Source of the DNA: Nocardiopsis coralli
GTDB taxonomy: Bacteria; Actinomycetota; Actinomycetes; Streptosporangiales; Streptosporangiaceae
Direction: 5' to 3'
DNA: 64,000 bases
NCBI RefSeq assembly: GCF_014892575.1
Contig: NZ_JADBGI010000015.1
Coordinates: forward strand, 1 to 64,000
The notes under the pieces: generated by a model
Seen by the model: the letters and a program-made list of their open reading frames with translations, nothing else
Told to the model about the DNA's origin: nothing
Database searches by the model: none
Shown: positions 42,133 through 50,021 of the stretch, piece by piece
How the letters are laid out: every line of letters starts with the position of its first letter
Numbering within the stretch: the first letter of the stretch is position 1
Program-made: the position numbers and the translations under genes

Positions 42133-42879
42133 TCAGCTCATCGTGAGTCCGCCGCTGACGCTGACGGTCTGGCCGGTGACGAAGGAGGCCTCCGGGGAGG
42201 CGAGGAAGGCGACCGCGTTGGCCAGGTCGGTGGGCTCACCCAGCCGGCGCAGGGGGATCGCCTTGGTCAGGGCGGTGCGCAGCTTGGGGTCCTCACCGCC
42301 GATGGAGGAGAACAGCTCGGTGTCGGTGGGCCCGGGGCTGACGCAGTTGACGGTGACACCGTGGCGGGCGACCTCGCGTGCGGCGGCCTTGGTGAAGGCG
42401 ATGACCCCTCCCTTGGCCGCGGAGTAGACGGCCTCGCCCGAGGAGCCCACGCGTCCGGCGTCGGAGCCGATGTTGACCACCGCTCCCCTGCCGCGTCCGA
42501 TCATGTGGGGCAGCACGGCGCGGCAGGTGTGCAGGACCCCGTAGAGGTTGATCTGCACGATGCGGTCCCAGTCGGCGGGGTCGGAGTCCACGAACGGGCC
42601 GGCGGTGTCCCAGCCGGCGTTGTTGACGAGCACGTCGATCCCGTCGAACTCCTCCTGCGCCCGGGCGAGCGCGGCGGAGACGGAGTCGGGGTCGGTGACG
42701 TCGGTGCCCAGGCCCAGGGCGCGCCCGCCCAGGTCCTGCGCGGCCTGCTTGGCCGCGCCCTCGTCGACGTCGGTGGCCACGACGTGGGCGCCCTCGGCGG
42801 CGAGTTTGCCGGCCACGGCGCGTCCGATGCCGCGTCCGGCGCCGGTCACGAACGCGACCTGGTCCTGCAGTCGTCCCAT
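42133..42879 (-). CDS. badH: 2-hydroxycyclohexanecarboxyl-CoA dehydrogenase-like SDR (BadH-like)
   Basis: A 248-aa short-chain dehydrogenase: cofactor loop TGAGRGIGRAVAGKLAAEG, NNAG, catalytic Ser in NIGSDAGRVGSSGEAVYSAAKGG with the Tyr and Lys four residues apart. The segments LVNNAGWDTAGPF, AVLPHM, VGSSGEAVYSAAKGG, CVSPGPTDTEL, TKAIPLRRLGEPTDLA and GQTVSVSGGLTMS closely follow Rhodopseudomonas BadH, which oxidises 2-hydroxy- to 2-ketocyclohexanecarboxyl-CoA. The latter is exactly the substrate of the BadI-like enzyme in the same operon. Confidence 0.9.
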   Translation of the reverse strand: MGRLQDQVAFVTGAGRGIGRAVAGKLAAEGAHVVATDVDEGAAKQAAQDLGGRALGLGTDVTDPDSVSAALARAQEEFDGIDVLVNNAGWDTAGPFVDSDPADWDRIVQINLYGVLHTCRAVLPHMIGRGRGAVVNIGSDAGRVGSSGEAVYSAAKGGVIAFTKAAAREVARHGVTVNCVSPGPTDTELFSSIGGEDPKLRTALTKAIPLRRLGEPTDLANAVAFLASPEASFVTGQTVSVSGGLTMS

Positions 42880-42952
42880 GGTGCTTGCCTCTCGGTTCGG
42901 GGGTCGGGATGGCCCCGGGAGATCGGGCCCGGGGTCGAAGGCGGGGTCGGGG

Positions 42953-44101
42953 TCAGGGGGCCAGCTCGCGGCCCAGACGCTGCCGGGCGATGACGAGCTT
43001 CATGATCTGGGCGGTACCGTCGCCGATCTGCAGCCCGAGGACGTCGCGCATGCGCTGCTCGAGGGGCCGTTCGGTGCGGTAGCCGTACTGGCCGTGCAGG
43101 AGCAGGCACTGCTGGGCGATCTCGTGGGCGACCACCGGGGCCCACCACTTGCACATGGCGGCCTCGGAGGTGTGGGGCTGCCCGGTGTCCTTGAGCCAGA
43201 GGGTGCGCAGGCACAGCAGTCGGGCGGCCGACAGGCGGGTCTCGGCCTCGGCCAGCGGGAAGGCCACGCCCTGGAACGTGCTCAGGGGCCGGTCGAAGGC
43301 GGTGCGCTCCCCGACGTACTCCCAGGTCTCCTCGAGGGAGCTGCGGGCCGCACCCAGGCACTGGAGCCCGATGAGGGCGCGGCTGAAGTCGAAACCCTGC
43401 AGGACGTGGGAGAACCCCTCGCCCTCGGGGCCCAACCGGTGGTCGGCGGGCACCCGCACACCGTCCAGATGCACGGCGCCCCGGCCCACCGCCTTTGTTC
43501 CCATGTCGGAGTAGGGTTCGCGGGTCACGCCGGGCAGGTCGAGCGGGACGAGGAAGGCGCTGATGTCGCGCCCCCGCCTCCGGTCGGGGCCGGTGCGGGC
43601 GATGAGTACGGCCGCCGAGGCCTGCCCGCAGAAGGACAGCGACTTCACCCCGTCGAGCACGTAGGTGTCGCCCTCGCGCCGTGCCGTGAGGTGGAGGTTG
43701 GCGGCATCGGAGCCGGCGTGGGGCTCGGTCAGGCCGATACCGATGAGGTCCTGGCCCGAGCACAGCCGCCGCACCCAGGTTCGGGCGAGTTCGGGCGGTG
43801 CGTGCTCGGCGAGGATCTGCCCGACGAGGGAGCCCACGACCTGCACGTAGGCGGCGGAGACGTCCCCGGCTGCGATCTCCTCGGTCACGAGCCCGGCGGT
43901 GATGCGGTCGGCCCCGTCTCCGCCCAGGTGCGCGGGCAGTTCGGGGGCGATGAGGCCGTGCGATCCCATCGCGCTCAGCAGTTCTGGTTCGACGCGTCCG
44001 GCGGCCTCGCGGTCGGCGGCCCCGGGTGCGACGTGGGTGCGGGCCAGGACCTTGGCCTTCTCGGCGGCCCCGGTCTGGGCGGGTGTGGGTGCGAAGTCCA
44101 T
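42953..44101 (-). CDS. aliB: acyl-CoA dehydrogenase, probable cyclohexanecarboxyl-CoA dehydrogenase (AliB-like)
   Basis: A 382-aa flavin acyl-CoA dehydrogenase: GIGLTEPHAGSDAANL and KSLSFCGQA in the middle domain, FDFSRALIGLQCLGAARSSLEETWEYVGERTAFDRPLSTFQGVAF, and the final QCLLLHGQYGYRTERPLEQRMRDVLGLQIGDGTAQIMKLVIAR. In the operon it should introduce the ring double bond into cyclohexanecarboxyl-CoA. At the position where most acyl-CoA dehydrogenases have catalytic Glu (YEGT), this protein has Asp361 (GDGT), which is unusual. The stop and start lie 13 bp from badI and 73 bp from badH. Confidence 0.87.
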   Translation of the reverse strand: MDFAPTPAQTGAAEKAKVLARTHVAPGAADREAAGRVEPELLSAMGSHGLIAPELPAHLGGDGADRITAGLVTEEIAAGDVSAAYVQVVGSLVGQILAEHAPPELARTWVRRLCSGQDLIGIGLTEPHAGSDAANLHLTARREGDTYVLDGVKSLSFCGQASAAVLIARTGPDRRRGRDISAFLVPLDLPGVTREPYSDMGTKAVGRGAVHLDGVRVPADHRLGPEGEGFSHVLQGFDFSRALIGLQCLGAARSSLEETWEYVGERTAFDRPLSTFQGVAFPLAEAETRLSAARLLCLRTLWLKDTGQPHTSEAAMCKWWAPVVAHEIAQQCLLLHGQYGYRTERPLEQRMRDVLGLQIGDGTAQIMKLVIARQRLGRELAP

Positions 44102-44114
44102 GGTCTGCCCCGGC

Positions 44115-44903
44115 TCAGACGAACTGGGAGAAGTCGGGGGCGCGCTTCTCGGAGAAGGCGCGGGCGCCCTCCTTGCCCTCGTCGGAGGAGCCGAAGAGGT
44201 CCAGGGCCGACATGGACAGGCTGCTCAGGCCGGCCTGGTGGTCGGTGTCGGCGTTGAAGGACTGCTTGAGGAAGCGCAGCGCGGTGGGGCTCTTCTGCCC
44301 GATCTCCTCGGCCCACTGCCGGGCGGTGGCCATGAGGTCCTCGTCGGGCACGACGGCGTTGACCAGGCCCCAGCGCTCGGCGGTCTCGGCGTCGTAGAGG
44401 TGGCACAGGAACCACATCTGGCGGGCGCGCTTCTCGCCGACGACGCGGGCGAGGTAGGCGGTGCCGAAACCGGCGTCGAAGGATCCGACCTTGGGCCCGG
44501 CCTGGCCGAAGCGGGCGCTCGCGGCGGCGATGGACAGGTCGCACAGCACGTGCAGGACGTGGCCGCCGCCGACCGCGACCCCGTTGACGGCGGCGATGAC
44601 GGGCTTGGGGATGTCGCGGATGATGCGGTGCAGGCGGCCGATCTCGAAGAGCCCGCTGTCGGTGGGGCCGTAGTCGCCGGTCTCGGCGCGCTGCTTGACG
44701 TCGCCGCCGGGGCAGAAGGCCTTCTTCCCGGCGCCGGTGAGGATGACCGCGCGCACCGTCGGATCGCCCCAGGCCCGGCGGAAGGAGGCGATGAGTTCGT
44801 CGACGGTGCGGCCCCGGAAGGCGTTGTGGCTGTCGGGGCGGTCGATGGTGATGACGGCGGTGGTGCCCTCGACGGAGTAGTCGACGTCCTGGAACGGTTC
44901 CAT
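44115..44903 (-). CDS. badI: 2-ketocyclohexanecarboxyl-CoA hydrolase-like crotonase (BadI-like)
   Basis: A 262-aa crotonase-fold enzyme. Shared with BadI rather than ordinary enoyl-CoA hydratases are NAFRGRTVDELI, KKAFCPGGD, FGQAGPKVGSFDAGFGTAYLARVVGEKRARQMWFLCHLYDAETAERWGLVNAVVP and SPTALRFLKQSFNADTDHQAG. BadI hydrolytically opens the 2-keto ring to give pimeloyl-CoA. It is first in the operon. The ATG at 44903 has GGGAGG at good spacing. Transcription starts from the promoter at 44960-44988, overlapped by two TetR-type operators. Confidence 0.9.
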   Translation of the reverse strand: MEPFQDVDYSVEGTTAVITIDRPDSHNAFRGRTVDELIASFRRAWGDPTVRAVILTGAGKKAFCPGGDVKQRAETGDYGPTDSGLFEIGRLHRIIRDIPKPVIAAVNGVAVGGGHVLHVLCDLSIAAASARFGQAGPKVGSFDAGFGTAYLARVVGEKRARQMWFLCHLYDAETAERWGLVNAVVPDEDLMATARQWAEEIGQKSPTALRFLKQSFNADTDHQAGLSSLSMSALDLFGSSDEGKEGARAFSEKRAPDFSQFV

Positions 44904-44935
44904 GTCCGGCCTCCCTGAATCTTGGCTCAGCAGAA

Positions 44936-44951
44936 GTGAATATTCGTTCAC
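44936..44951. promoter_or_regulatory. operator 1, GTGAATATTCGTTCAC
   Basis: A 16-bp palindrome with arms GTGAA and TTCAC. It lies just downstream of the predicted transcript start of the badI operon. Two further copies are at 44957-44972 and 45018-45033. Confidence 0.7.
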
Positions 44952-44956
44952 TTGTG

Positions 44957-44972
44957 ATGAACCTAGATTCAC
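44957..44972. promoter_or_regulatory. operator 2, ATGAACCTAGATTCAC
   Basis: The same 16-bp layout (ATGAA-N6-TTCAC), 21 bp centre to centre from operator 1, i.e. two helical turns. It covers the -10 box of the badI promoter. Confidence 0.7.
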
Positions 44973-44988
44973 ATAACTCGGGTGTCAA
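44960..44988 (-). promoter_or_regulatory. promoter TTGACA-N17-TAGGTT of the badI-aliB-badH-aliA operon
   Basis: On the minus strand a perfect -35 TTGACA (44983-44988) is 17 bases from TAGGTT (44960-44965). The predicted start is near 44953, leaving a ~50-base leader with GGGAGG before badI. Confidence 0.75.
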
Positions 44989-45001
44989 GACCTCCGCCGC
45001 G

Positions 45002-45030
45002 TTGACAGTGCACGGGAGTGAACGTAACTT
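45002..45030 (+). promoter_or_regulatory. promoter TTGACA-N17-TAACTT of the TetR gene
   Basis: A perfect -35 TTGACA (45002-45007), 17-base spacer and TAACTT (45025-45030). The predicted start, near 45037, is two bases from the ATG, so the TetR mRNA is almost or fully leaderless. Confidence 0.75.
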
Positions 45031-45033
45031 CAC
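45018..45033. promoter_or_regulatory. operator 3, GTGAACGTAACTTCAC
   Basis: A third copy of the 16-bp palindrome; it covers the -10 box of the TetR promoter, implying autorepression. Confidence 0.7.
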
Positions 45034-45038
45034 CTGAC

Positions 45039-45692
45039 ATGAACACCGGTTCACCGGCGGAGGCAGCGCGCTCGGCGCGGGCCGAACAGCGCCGCCACCA
45101 GCTCCTGACCGCCGCGGCCCGCCTCATGGAACGCGACGGTTTCCACGGGGTCTCGATGCAGGCCCTGGCCGAGGAGGCCTCGGTCAGCGTCGGCCTCATC
45201 TACCGCTACTTCGGCGGCAAGGACGAGGTCCTGCTCGCCGTCATCTGGCGCGTGCTCGACGCCTTCGCCTCCCAGGTGCCCGAGGCCATCGACAAGGCCG
45301 GCCCGGACCCGGTCGAACGCACCGCCGCCGCGTTCGCCGCCTACTGCACCATCATCGACGAGCACCGCCACGCCGCCGTGCTCACCTACCGCGAGAGCCG
45401 CACGCTCAGCACCGAGGGGCGCGCCCGGATCAAGAGCGCCGAGGTCGAGACCGGCCGCCCGCTGCGTGCGTGCCTGCGCGAGGCCATCGACGAGGGCCTG
45501 TTCAGGGACGTGGACGTGGAGCTGTGCTCCTACGACCTGCTGCTGCTCGCCCACGGGTGGGCGCTGAAGTACTGGTATTTCGAGCACAGCCACGACCTGC
45601 AGGACTACGTGCGCACCCAGACCGCGCTGATGTTCGGCGGCCTGTTGCGGCCCGAGCACCGCGGCGCCTACACCCACCTGCTCGCCGGCTGA
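45039..45692 (+). CDS. TetR-family regulator of the alicyclic acid operon
   Basis: A 217-aa TetR protein. The helix-turn-helix is RHQLLTAAARLMERDGFHGVSMQALAEEASVSVGLIYRYFGGKDEVLLAVIW. The C-terminal domain (CTIIDEHRHAAVLTYRESRTLSTEGRARIK) is like the FadR/TetR_C regulators that sense acyl-CoA. It is divergent from badI and very probably represses both itself and the operon through three (G/A)TGAA-N6-TTCAC palindromes, with an acyl-CoA as inducer. The ATG at 45039 is preferred over the in-frame GTG at 45018, which lies inside the operator and upstream of the predicted transcript start. Confidence 0.9.
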   Translation: MNTGSPAEAARSARAEQRRHQLLTAAARLMERDGFHGVSMQALAEEASVSVGLIYRYFGGKDEVLLAVIWRVLDAFASQVPEAIDKAGPDPVERTAAAFAAYCTIIDEHRHAAVLTYRESRTLSTEGRARIKSAEVETGRPLRACLREAIDEGLFRDVDVELCSYDLLLLAHGWALKYWYFEHSHDLQDYVRTQTALMFGGLLRPEHRGAYTHLLAG

Positions 45693-45703
45693 GACCGCAC
45701 ACA

Positions 45704-45741
45704 CGTGTGGGCCGCCTCCACGACGGGAGACGGCCCACACG
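45704..45741. terminator. convergent hairpin
   Basis: An eleven-base stem CGTGTGGGCCG / CGGCCCACACG between the TetR gene and pepP. Confidence 0.75.
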
Positions 45742-45777
45742 GTGCAAGGGCCCGCGGCGCGGCCGCGGGAGGGTGGA

Positions 45778-47271
45778 TCAGGCGCGCGGCAGGCGCTCGG
45801 CCAGCCAGGCCTCGACCTCGGCCGAGGAGCGCGGCAGCCCGGCCGACATGACCGTGCGGCCCTCCTCGGTGACCAGCACGTCGTCCTCGATGCGCACGCC
45901 GATGCCGCGCAGCTCCTCGGGGACGGTGAGGTCGTCGGGCTGGAAGTACAGGCCCGGCTCGACCGTCAGGACCATGCCGGGCTCCAGCTCGCCGTAGAGG
46001 TGGGCCTCCTGTCGGGCCACGGCGCAGTCGTGCACGTCCAGGCCGAGCATGTGGCCGGTGCCGTGCAGGGTGTAGCGGCGCTGCAGGCCCAGTTCCAGGA
46101 TCCGTTCGACCGGGCCCTCCAGCAGCCCCCACTCGACCAGGCCCTCGGCGAGCACACGCTGGGCCGCCTTGTGGAAGTCGCCGAAGGGGCGCCCGGGTGC
46201 GACGGCGGCGATGCCGGCCTCCTGGGCCGCGTACACCAGGTCGTAGACCTTGCGCTGCAGGTCGGTGAAGGTACCCGAGACCGGCATGGTGCGGGTGACG
46301 TCGGCCGTGTAGAGGGTGGTGGTCTCCACGCCGGCGTCGAGCAGCAGCAGGTCGCCCTCGCGGACCGAGCCGTCGTTGCGGGTCCAGTGCAGGGTCGTGG
46401 CGTTGGCACCGGAGGCGGCGATGGTGCCGTAACCGACGTCGTTGCCCTCCACGCGGGCGCGCAGGAAGAACGTGCCCTCCACGAACCGCTCGGAGGTGTC
46501 CCGGGCCTGCGGCAGGGCTGCGGCCACGTCGCCGAAGCCGCGCACGGTGGCGTCGACGGCGCGCTGGAGCTGGGCGACCTCCCACTCGTCCTTGACCAGG
46601 CGGTGGTCGGCCAGGGCCACCCCGAGTTCGGTGTCCAGGCGGGCGGACTTGGCCTTGGCCTCGCTGTCGGTGTCGCCGCGGACCTCGTCGACGAGGGCGT
46701 CCACGTCGGCGTCGTGGCCGCGTACCACGCGCAGGGCCGTGGTTCCCGAGCGCAGGGCCTCGGGCAGGGTGCGCACGTCGGCGGTGGCCACGGCGAACAG
46801 GGCGGAGGCCTCCTGGAGGCTGTTGCGGCGGCCGGTCCACAGTTCGCCGTACTGACCGAGCCAGAACTCGCCGTTCTCGCGGTCCGAGCGCGGCTTCAGG
46901 TAGAGGACCGCGTCGTGCCCGCCGTCGGCGTTCGGGGTCAGCACCAGGCAGCCGCCGTCGGCGGTGTCACCGGTGAGGTAGGCGTAGTCGGTGGCCGCAC
47001 GGAAGGGGTACTCGGTGTCGTTGGAGCGGGTGACGAGCTGTCCGGCCGGCACGACCAGGCGCTCCCCGGGGAAGGCGGCACCGAGGGCGGCGCGGCGGCG
47101 TGCGGTGTGCGGGGCCTGCTCGATGGGGTCCAGGTCGCGCAGTTCGGTGTCGGCCCACCCGGTGCTCATCCACGCGGCCAGCTCGTCGGAGACCGACTGG
47201 GACTGACCGTTCTTGCGGGGGGTGAACACGAAGGCGTCGGCTCGGTCTCCGGGGCGCTGCTGGTCGCTCAC
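45778..47271 (-). CDS. pepP: Xaa-Pro aminopeptidase (aminopeptidase P)
   Basis: A 497-aa M24-family metallopeptidase that removes the N-terminal residue before proline. The N-terminal AMP_N domain (residues ~50-190) includes TRSNDTEYPFRAATDYAYLTG. Metal ligands of the pita-bread fold are Asp in LLLDAGVETTTLYTADVTRT (two Asp), His in HGTGHMLGLDVHD, Glu in VLTVEPGLYF and Glu in VRIEDDVLV. The GTG at 47271 has GAGGAGAG upstream. It converges with the TetR gene and is otherwise a stand-alone housekeeping gene. Confidence 0.94.
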   Translation of the reverse strand: MSDQQRPGDRADAFVFTPRKNGQSQSVSDELAAWMSTGWADTELRDLDPIEQAPHTARRRAALGAAFPGERLVVPAGQLVTRSNDTEYPFRAATDYAYLTGDTADGGCLVLTPNADGGHDAVLYLKPRSDRENGEFWLGQYGELWTGRRNSLQEASALFAVATADVRTLPEALRSGTTALRVVRGHDADVDALVDEVRGDTDSEAKAKSARLDTELGVALADHRLVKDEWEVAQLQRAVDATVRGFGDVAAALPQARDTSERFVEGTFFLRARVEGNDVGYGTIAASGANATTLHWTRNDGSVREGDLLLLDAGVETTTLYTADVTRTMPVSGTFTDLQRKVYDLVYAAQEAGIAAVAPGRPFGDFHKAAQRVLAEGLVEWGLLEGPVERILELGLQRRYTLHGTGHMLGLDVHDCAVARQEAHLYGELEPGMVLTVEPGLYFQPDDLTVPEELRGIGVRIEDDVLVTEEGRTVMSAGLPRSSAEVEAWLAERLPRA

Positions 47272-47439
47272 GTGGGCTCTCTCCTCGTGGGGTGTGCGGG
47301 CTCGTGCGGGGGCGGTGCCGCTGGTGGCGGCCGTGTCCCATCGTAGGCCCCGGGCCGCCGCAGGGGCCGTGCGCGGGACATACCACCGGCCATAACACCG
47401 GCCCGGCCCGCTTTGATCCCCGCTCCCCCGCGAGGGCGC

Positions 47440-47979
47440 TCAGAGCTCGGCGGCGAAGGGGATGGCCTTGGGGTATGGGAGGTCGTCGACCGTGGCGGGG
47501 TCGAGCCGGCTGTAACCGAGGCGGTCGTAGAGCCCGACGGCCTCGGGCTGCGAGGGGCCGGTGAACAGGACCACGCGTGTGTAGCCGAGGTCGCGGGCGG
47601 CCTGTTCGAGCGCTCCCATGACGGCGCGGGCCAGCCCCTTGCGGCGGTGGCGGTCCGAGGTCCAGATGCGCTTGAGCTCGGCGGTTCCCGGTTCCTGGGA
47701 ACGGTCGGCGCGGTAGGGGCGCACGGCCCCTCCGGCCACGATCTCACCGTCGAGTTCGACCAGGACCATGCGCCCGTCGGGGGCGACGAACTCGGTGACG
47801 GGGTAGCGGGAGAGCTCGTACGCGGCGCCGTCGGCCCCGTAGCGCTGGGTGTACTCCTCCAGCAGCCCGGCCAGGAGCCCGTCCACACGCGGGTCGTCGT
47901 GCTCGACCGTCAGGATGCGCGGCGCGGACTCGGGTGCGGCAGTGCTGGGCCGGCCGGCGCCGGTACCGGTGGTGGTCAC
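47440..47979 (-). CDS. GNAT-family N-acetyltransferase
   Basis: A 179-aa acetyltransferase. The acetyl-CoA pyrophosphate loop is RIWTSDRHRRKGLARAVMGALE, preceded by the strand IVAGGAVRPY and followed by RVVLFTGPSQPEAVGLYDRLGYSR. The acceptor is not predictable. The GTG start at 47979 is followed by a Thr/Gly-rich segment before the domain; a later start is possible. It lies downstream of the small DUF3099 gene on the same strand. Confidence 0.85.
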   Translation of the reverse strand: MTTTGTGAGRPSTAAPESAPRILTVEHDDPRVDGLLAGLLEEYTQRYGADGAAYELSRYPVTEFVAPDGRMVLVELDGEIVAGGAVRPYRADRSQEPGTAELKRIWTSDRHRRKGLARAVMGALEQAARDLGYTRVVLFTGPSQPEAVGLYDRLGYSRLDPATVDDLPYPKAIPFAAEL

Positions 47980-48109
47980 CTCGTCGTTGCTCCCTCGCTC
48001 GCCTCGGACACCGCCCCGGTGCCCGCGTGGTCCGCCGGGAATCCTATGCGCGGCCGTTGCGGTGCGCCACGCGCAGGCGGGGTCGGTCCGCTCACACGTG
48101 CGGCGCGGC

Positions 48110-48367
48110 TCAGCGGGGTGCAGGGCCCTCGGGATGGTCCTCGTCTCGGGGTTCGGCGTTGGGCCCGTAGACGGCGTCGTGGTCCCGGGGGTCGTCGGGG
48201 TCGGCGAGGTTGCCCAGGGTCATCGCCACGGGCGGCAGCACGGAGGCGACCACGCACATGGCCACCGCCCATCCGGTGCCGAAGAGGAAGTACACGGGCG
48301 CCGAGGCGGCGAAGAGCAGGACACACACGCCCATGACGAGGCTGTACTGGCGGACCCGGCGTTTCAT
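48110..48367 (-). CDS. small DUF3099-like membrane protein
   Basis: An 85-aa protein with two hydrophobic segments (YSLVMGVCVLLFAASAPVYFLFG and WAVAMCVVASVLPPVAMTLG), an N-terminal basic KRRVRQY and an acidic C-terminal tail (DPDDPRDHDAVYGP). This is the layout of DUF3099 proteins of actinobacteria, function unknown. The ATG has GGGAGG seven bases upstream. Confidence 0.8.
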   Translation of the reverse strand: MKRRVRQYSLVMGVCVLLFAASAPVYFLFGTGWAVAMCVVASVLPPVAMTLGNLADPDDPRDHDAVYGPNAEPRDEDHPEGPAPR

Positions 48368-48526
48368 GCGCGCACCTCCCGGTTCGCAGCGGTGCTCGGG
48401 TGCACCCCTTCCACGCTACCTCCGCCGGCCGGGACTGCCGGGGCCCCAGGTCCGGGCCCGCGGCCCGGAGGCGGCACCTGCGACACGGGTACTGCCAGTA
48501 CCTGCCTCACACGGGGGCGCGGGGCC

Positions 48527-48532
48527 TAACGT
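48527..48532 (+). promoter_or_regulatory. -10 box TAACGT, leaderless start of aldo/keto reductase
   Basis: TAACGT plus six bases leads directly to the ATG at 48539; no Shine-Dalgarno. Confidence 0.55.
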
Positions 48533-48538
48533 GGCCCG

Positions 48539-49423
48539 ATGGCGATCACACATTTCACGCTGAACAACGGGGTCGAGATCCCCGCCATCGGCTACGGCGT
48601 CTACCAGACACCGCCCGAGCAGACCGTCGACTCCGTCCGGAGCGCGCTCTCGACCGGTTACCGCCACATCGACACCGCGGCCGCCTACGGCAACGAGCGG
48701 GAGGTCGGCGAGGCGATCCGCGGCTCCGGCCTCGACCGTTCCGAGGTCTTCGTCGAGACCAAAGTCTGGATCAGCGACTACGGCTACGACGAGACCCTGC
48801 ACGCCTTCGACAAGAGCGCCGGCAAACTCGGCATCGACCGGATCGACCTGTTCATCCTCCACCAGCCCCTGCCCGGCGAGTTCGACCGCACCATCGCCGC
48901 CTACAAGGCGTTGGAGAGGCTCCTGGCCGACGGCAAGGTGCGGGCCATCGGCGTCAGCAACTTCATGCCCGAGCACCTGGAGCACCTCATCGGGGCCACC
49001 GACGTCGTTCCCGCGGTGAACCAGATCGAGGTGCACCCCTACTTCCGACAGTCCGACCTGCTCTCGCTCGATACCGAACACGGCGTCCTCAACCAGGCCT
49101 GGTCGCCCATCGGCGGTATCACCTTCTACCGCGACGGCGCCACGGGCTCCACGCTCGAGGACCCGGTCGTCAACGGCATCGCCCGCGCGCACGGTAAGAG
49201 CCCCGCCCAGGTGATGCTGCGCTGGCACCTGCAACAGGACCGGCAGGTGATCCCCAAGTCGGTCACGCCCTCGCGCATCGCGGAGAACTTCGGCGTCTTC
49301 GACTTCGAGCTCACCGCCGAGGAGCTGGCCGCCATCGACGCCCTGGACACCGGGACCCGCGGCGGACCGGCCCCGGAGGCGCTCACGCGGGAGGACTTCG
49401 GGTTCCCCATCCCCGAGGCCTGA
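48539..49423 (+). CDS. aldo/keto reductase
   Basis: A 294-aa AKR of the same broad group as the one at 25311, but a separate sequence. The tetrad is Asp and Tyr in HIDTAAAYGNE, Lys in FVETKVWISDYGYDE and His in FILHQPLPG. Cofactor contacts are in IPKSVTPSRIAENFGVFDF. It is NADPH-dependent and its substrate unknown. It is probably leaderless. It converges with the Lrp gene (24 bp between stops). Confidence 0.93.
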   Translation: MAITHFTLNNGVEIPAIGYGVYQTPPEQTVDSVRSALSTGYRHIDTAAAYGNEREVGEAIRGSGLDRSEVFVETKVWISDYGYDETLHAFDKSAGKLGIDRIDLFILHQPLPGEFDRTIAAYKALERLLADGKVRAIGVSNFMPEHLEHLIGATDVVPAVNQIEVHPYFRQSDLLSLDTEHGVLNQAWSPIGGITFYRDGATGSTLEDPVVNGIARAHGKSPAQVMLRWHLQQDRQVIPKSVTPSRIAENFGVFDFELTAEELAAIDALDTGTRGGPAPEALTREDFGFPIPEA

Positions 49424-49447
49424 GCCCCGGTCCTGCCGTCGGCCGGT

Positions 49448-49897
49448 TCACAGGGGTGCGCGGTGCTCCACGACCGTCTTCATGATCAAGGTCGACCTCA
49501 GGCGCTGGACACCGGGGAGCTGGAGCAGGGTCTCGTCGTAGAGGGCCTGGAAGTGCTGCTTGGAGGCGGTGGCGACGTAGATCTGGTAGTCGGGGTCGCC
49601 GAACAGACGGTGCGCCTGGACGATGCCGGGGACCTCGGCGACCGCTTCCTCGAAGGCGACGACCGCCGCCCGGTCCCCGGCGTTCAGGGTCACGAACACC
49701 AGGGCCTCGAAGGGCACCCCGAGCAGGTCGAGGTCGAGGTCGGCCCGGTAGCCGCGGACCACCCCGCCGGCCTCCAGGTCGCGGAAACGGCGGTGGCAGG
49801 CGGACAGGCTCAACCCCACGCGTGAGGCCACGTCCGTCATCGTCGCCCGCCCGTCCTCCTGGAGGATCGAAAGAATATTCCGGTCGATGGCGTCCAT
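49448..49897 (-). CDS. Lrp/AsnC-family regulator
   Basis: A 149-aa Lrp protein. The helix-turn-helix is DAIDRNILSILQEDGRATMTDVASRVGLSLSACHRRFRDLEAGGVVRGYRA. The ligand-binding RAM domain follows, with VPGIVQAHRLFGDPDYQIYVATAS. The ATG at 49897 begins the conserved DAIDRNIL start. It is divergent from a LysE-family exporter (125 bp between starts), a classic pair in which Lrp senses an amino acid and controls its export. Confidence 0.92.
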   Translation of the reverse strand: MDAIDRNILSILQEDGRATMTDVASRVGLSLSACHRRFRDLEAGGVVRGYRADLDLDLLGVPFEALVFVTLNAGDRAAVVAFEEAVAEVPGIVQAHRLFGDPDYQIYVATASKQHFQALYDETLLQLPGVQRLRSTLIMKTVVEHRAPL

Positions 49898-50021
49898 GCG
49901 GAAGATGCTTGCACCATTGAAGGGAATCAGCAAGAGATCCCGAAACACATTTCGCGCCTTCTCCAATAATCTTGTTTCCGGACGAGATGAGCCGTGGTGG
50001 AACCGTGAGGGGTGGGCACGC

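Noticed and set aside
45018-45038. GTG at 45018 as start of the TetR gene
   Set aside because: It lies inside operator 3 and upstream of the predicted transcript start near 45037; the ATG at 45039 fits a leaderless mRNA.
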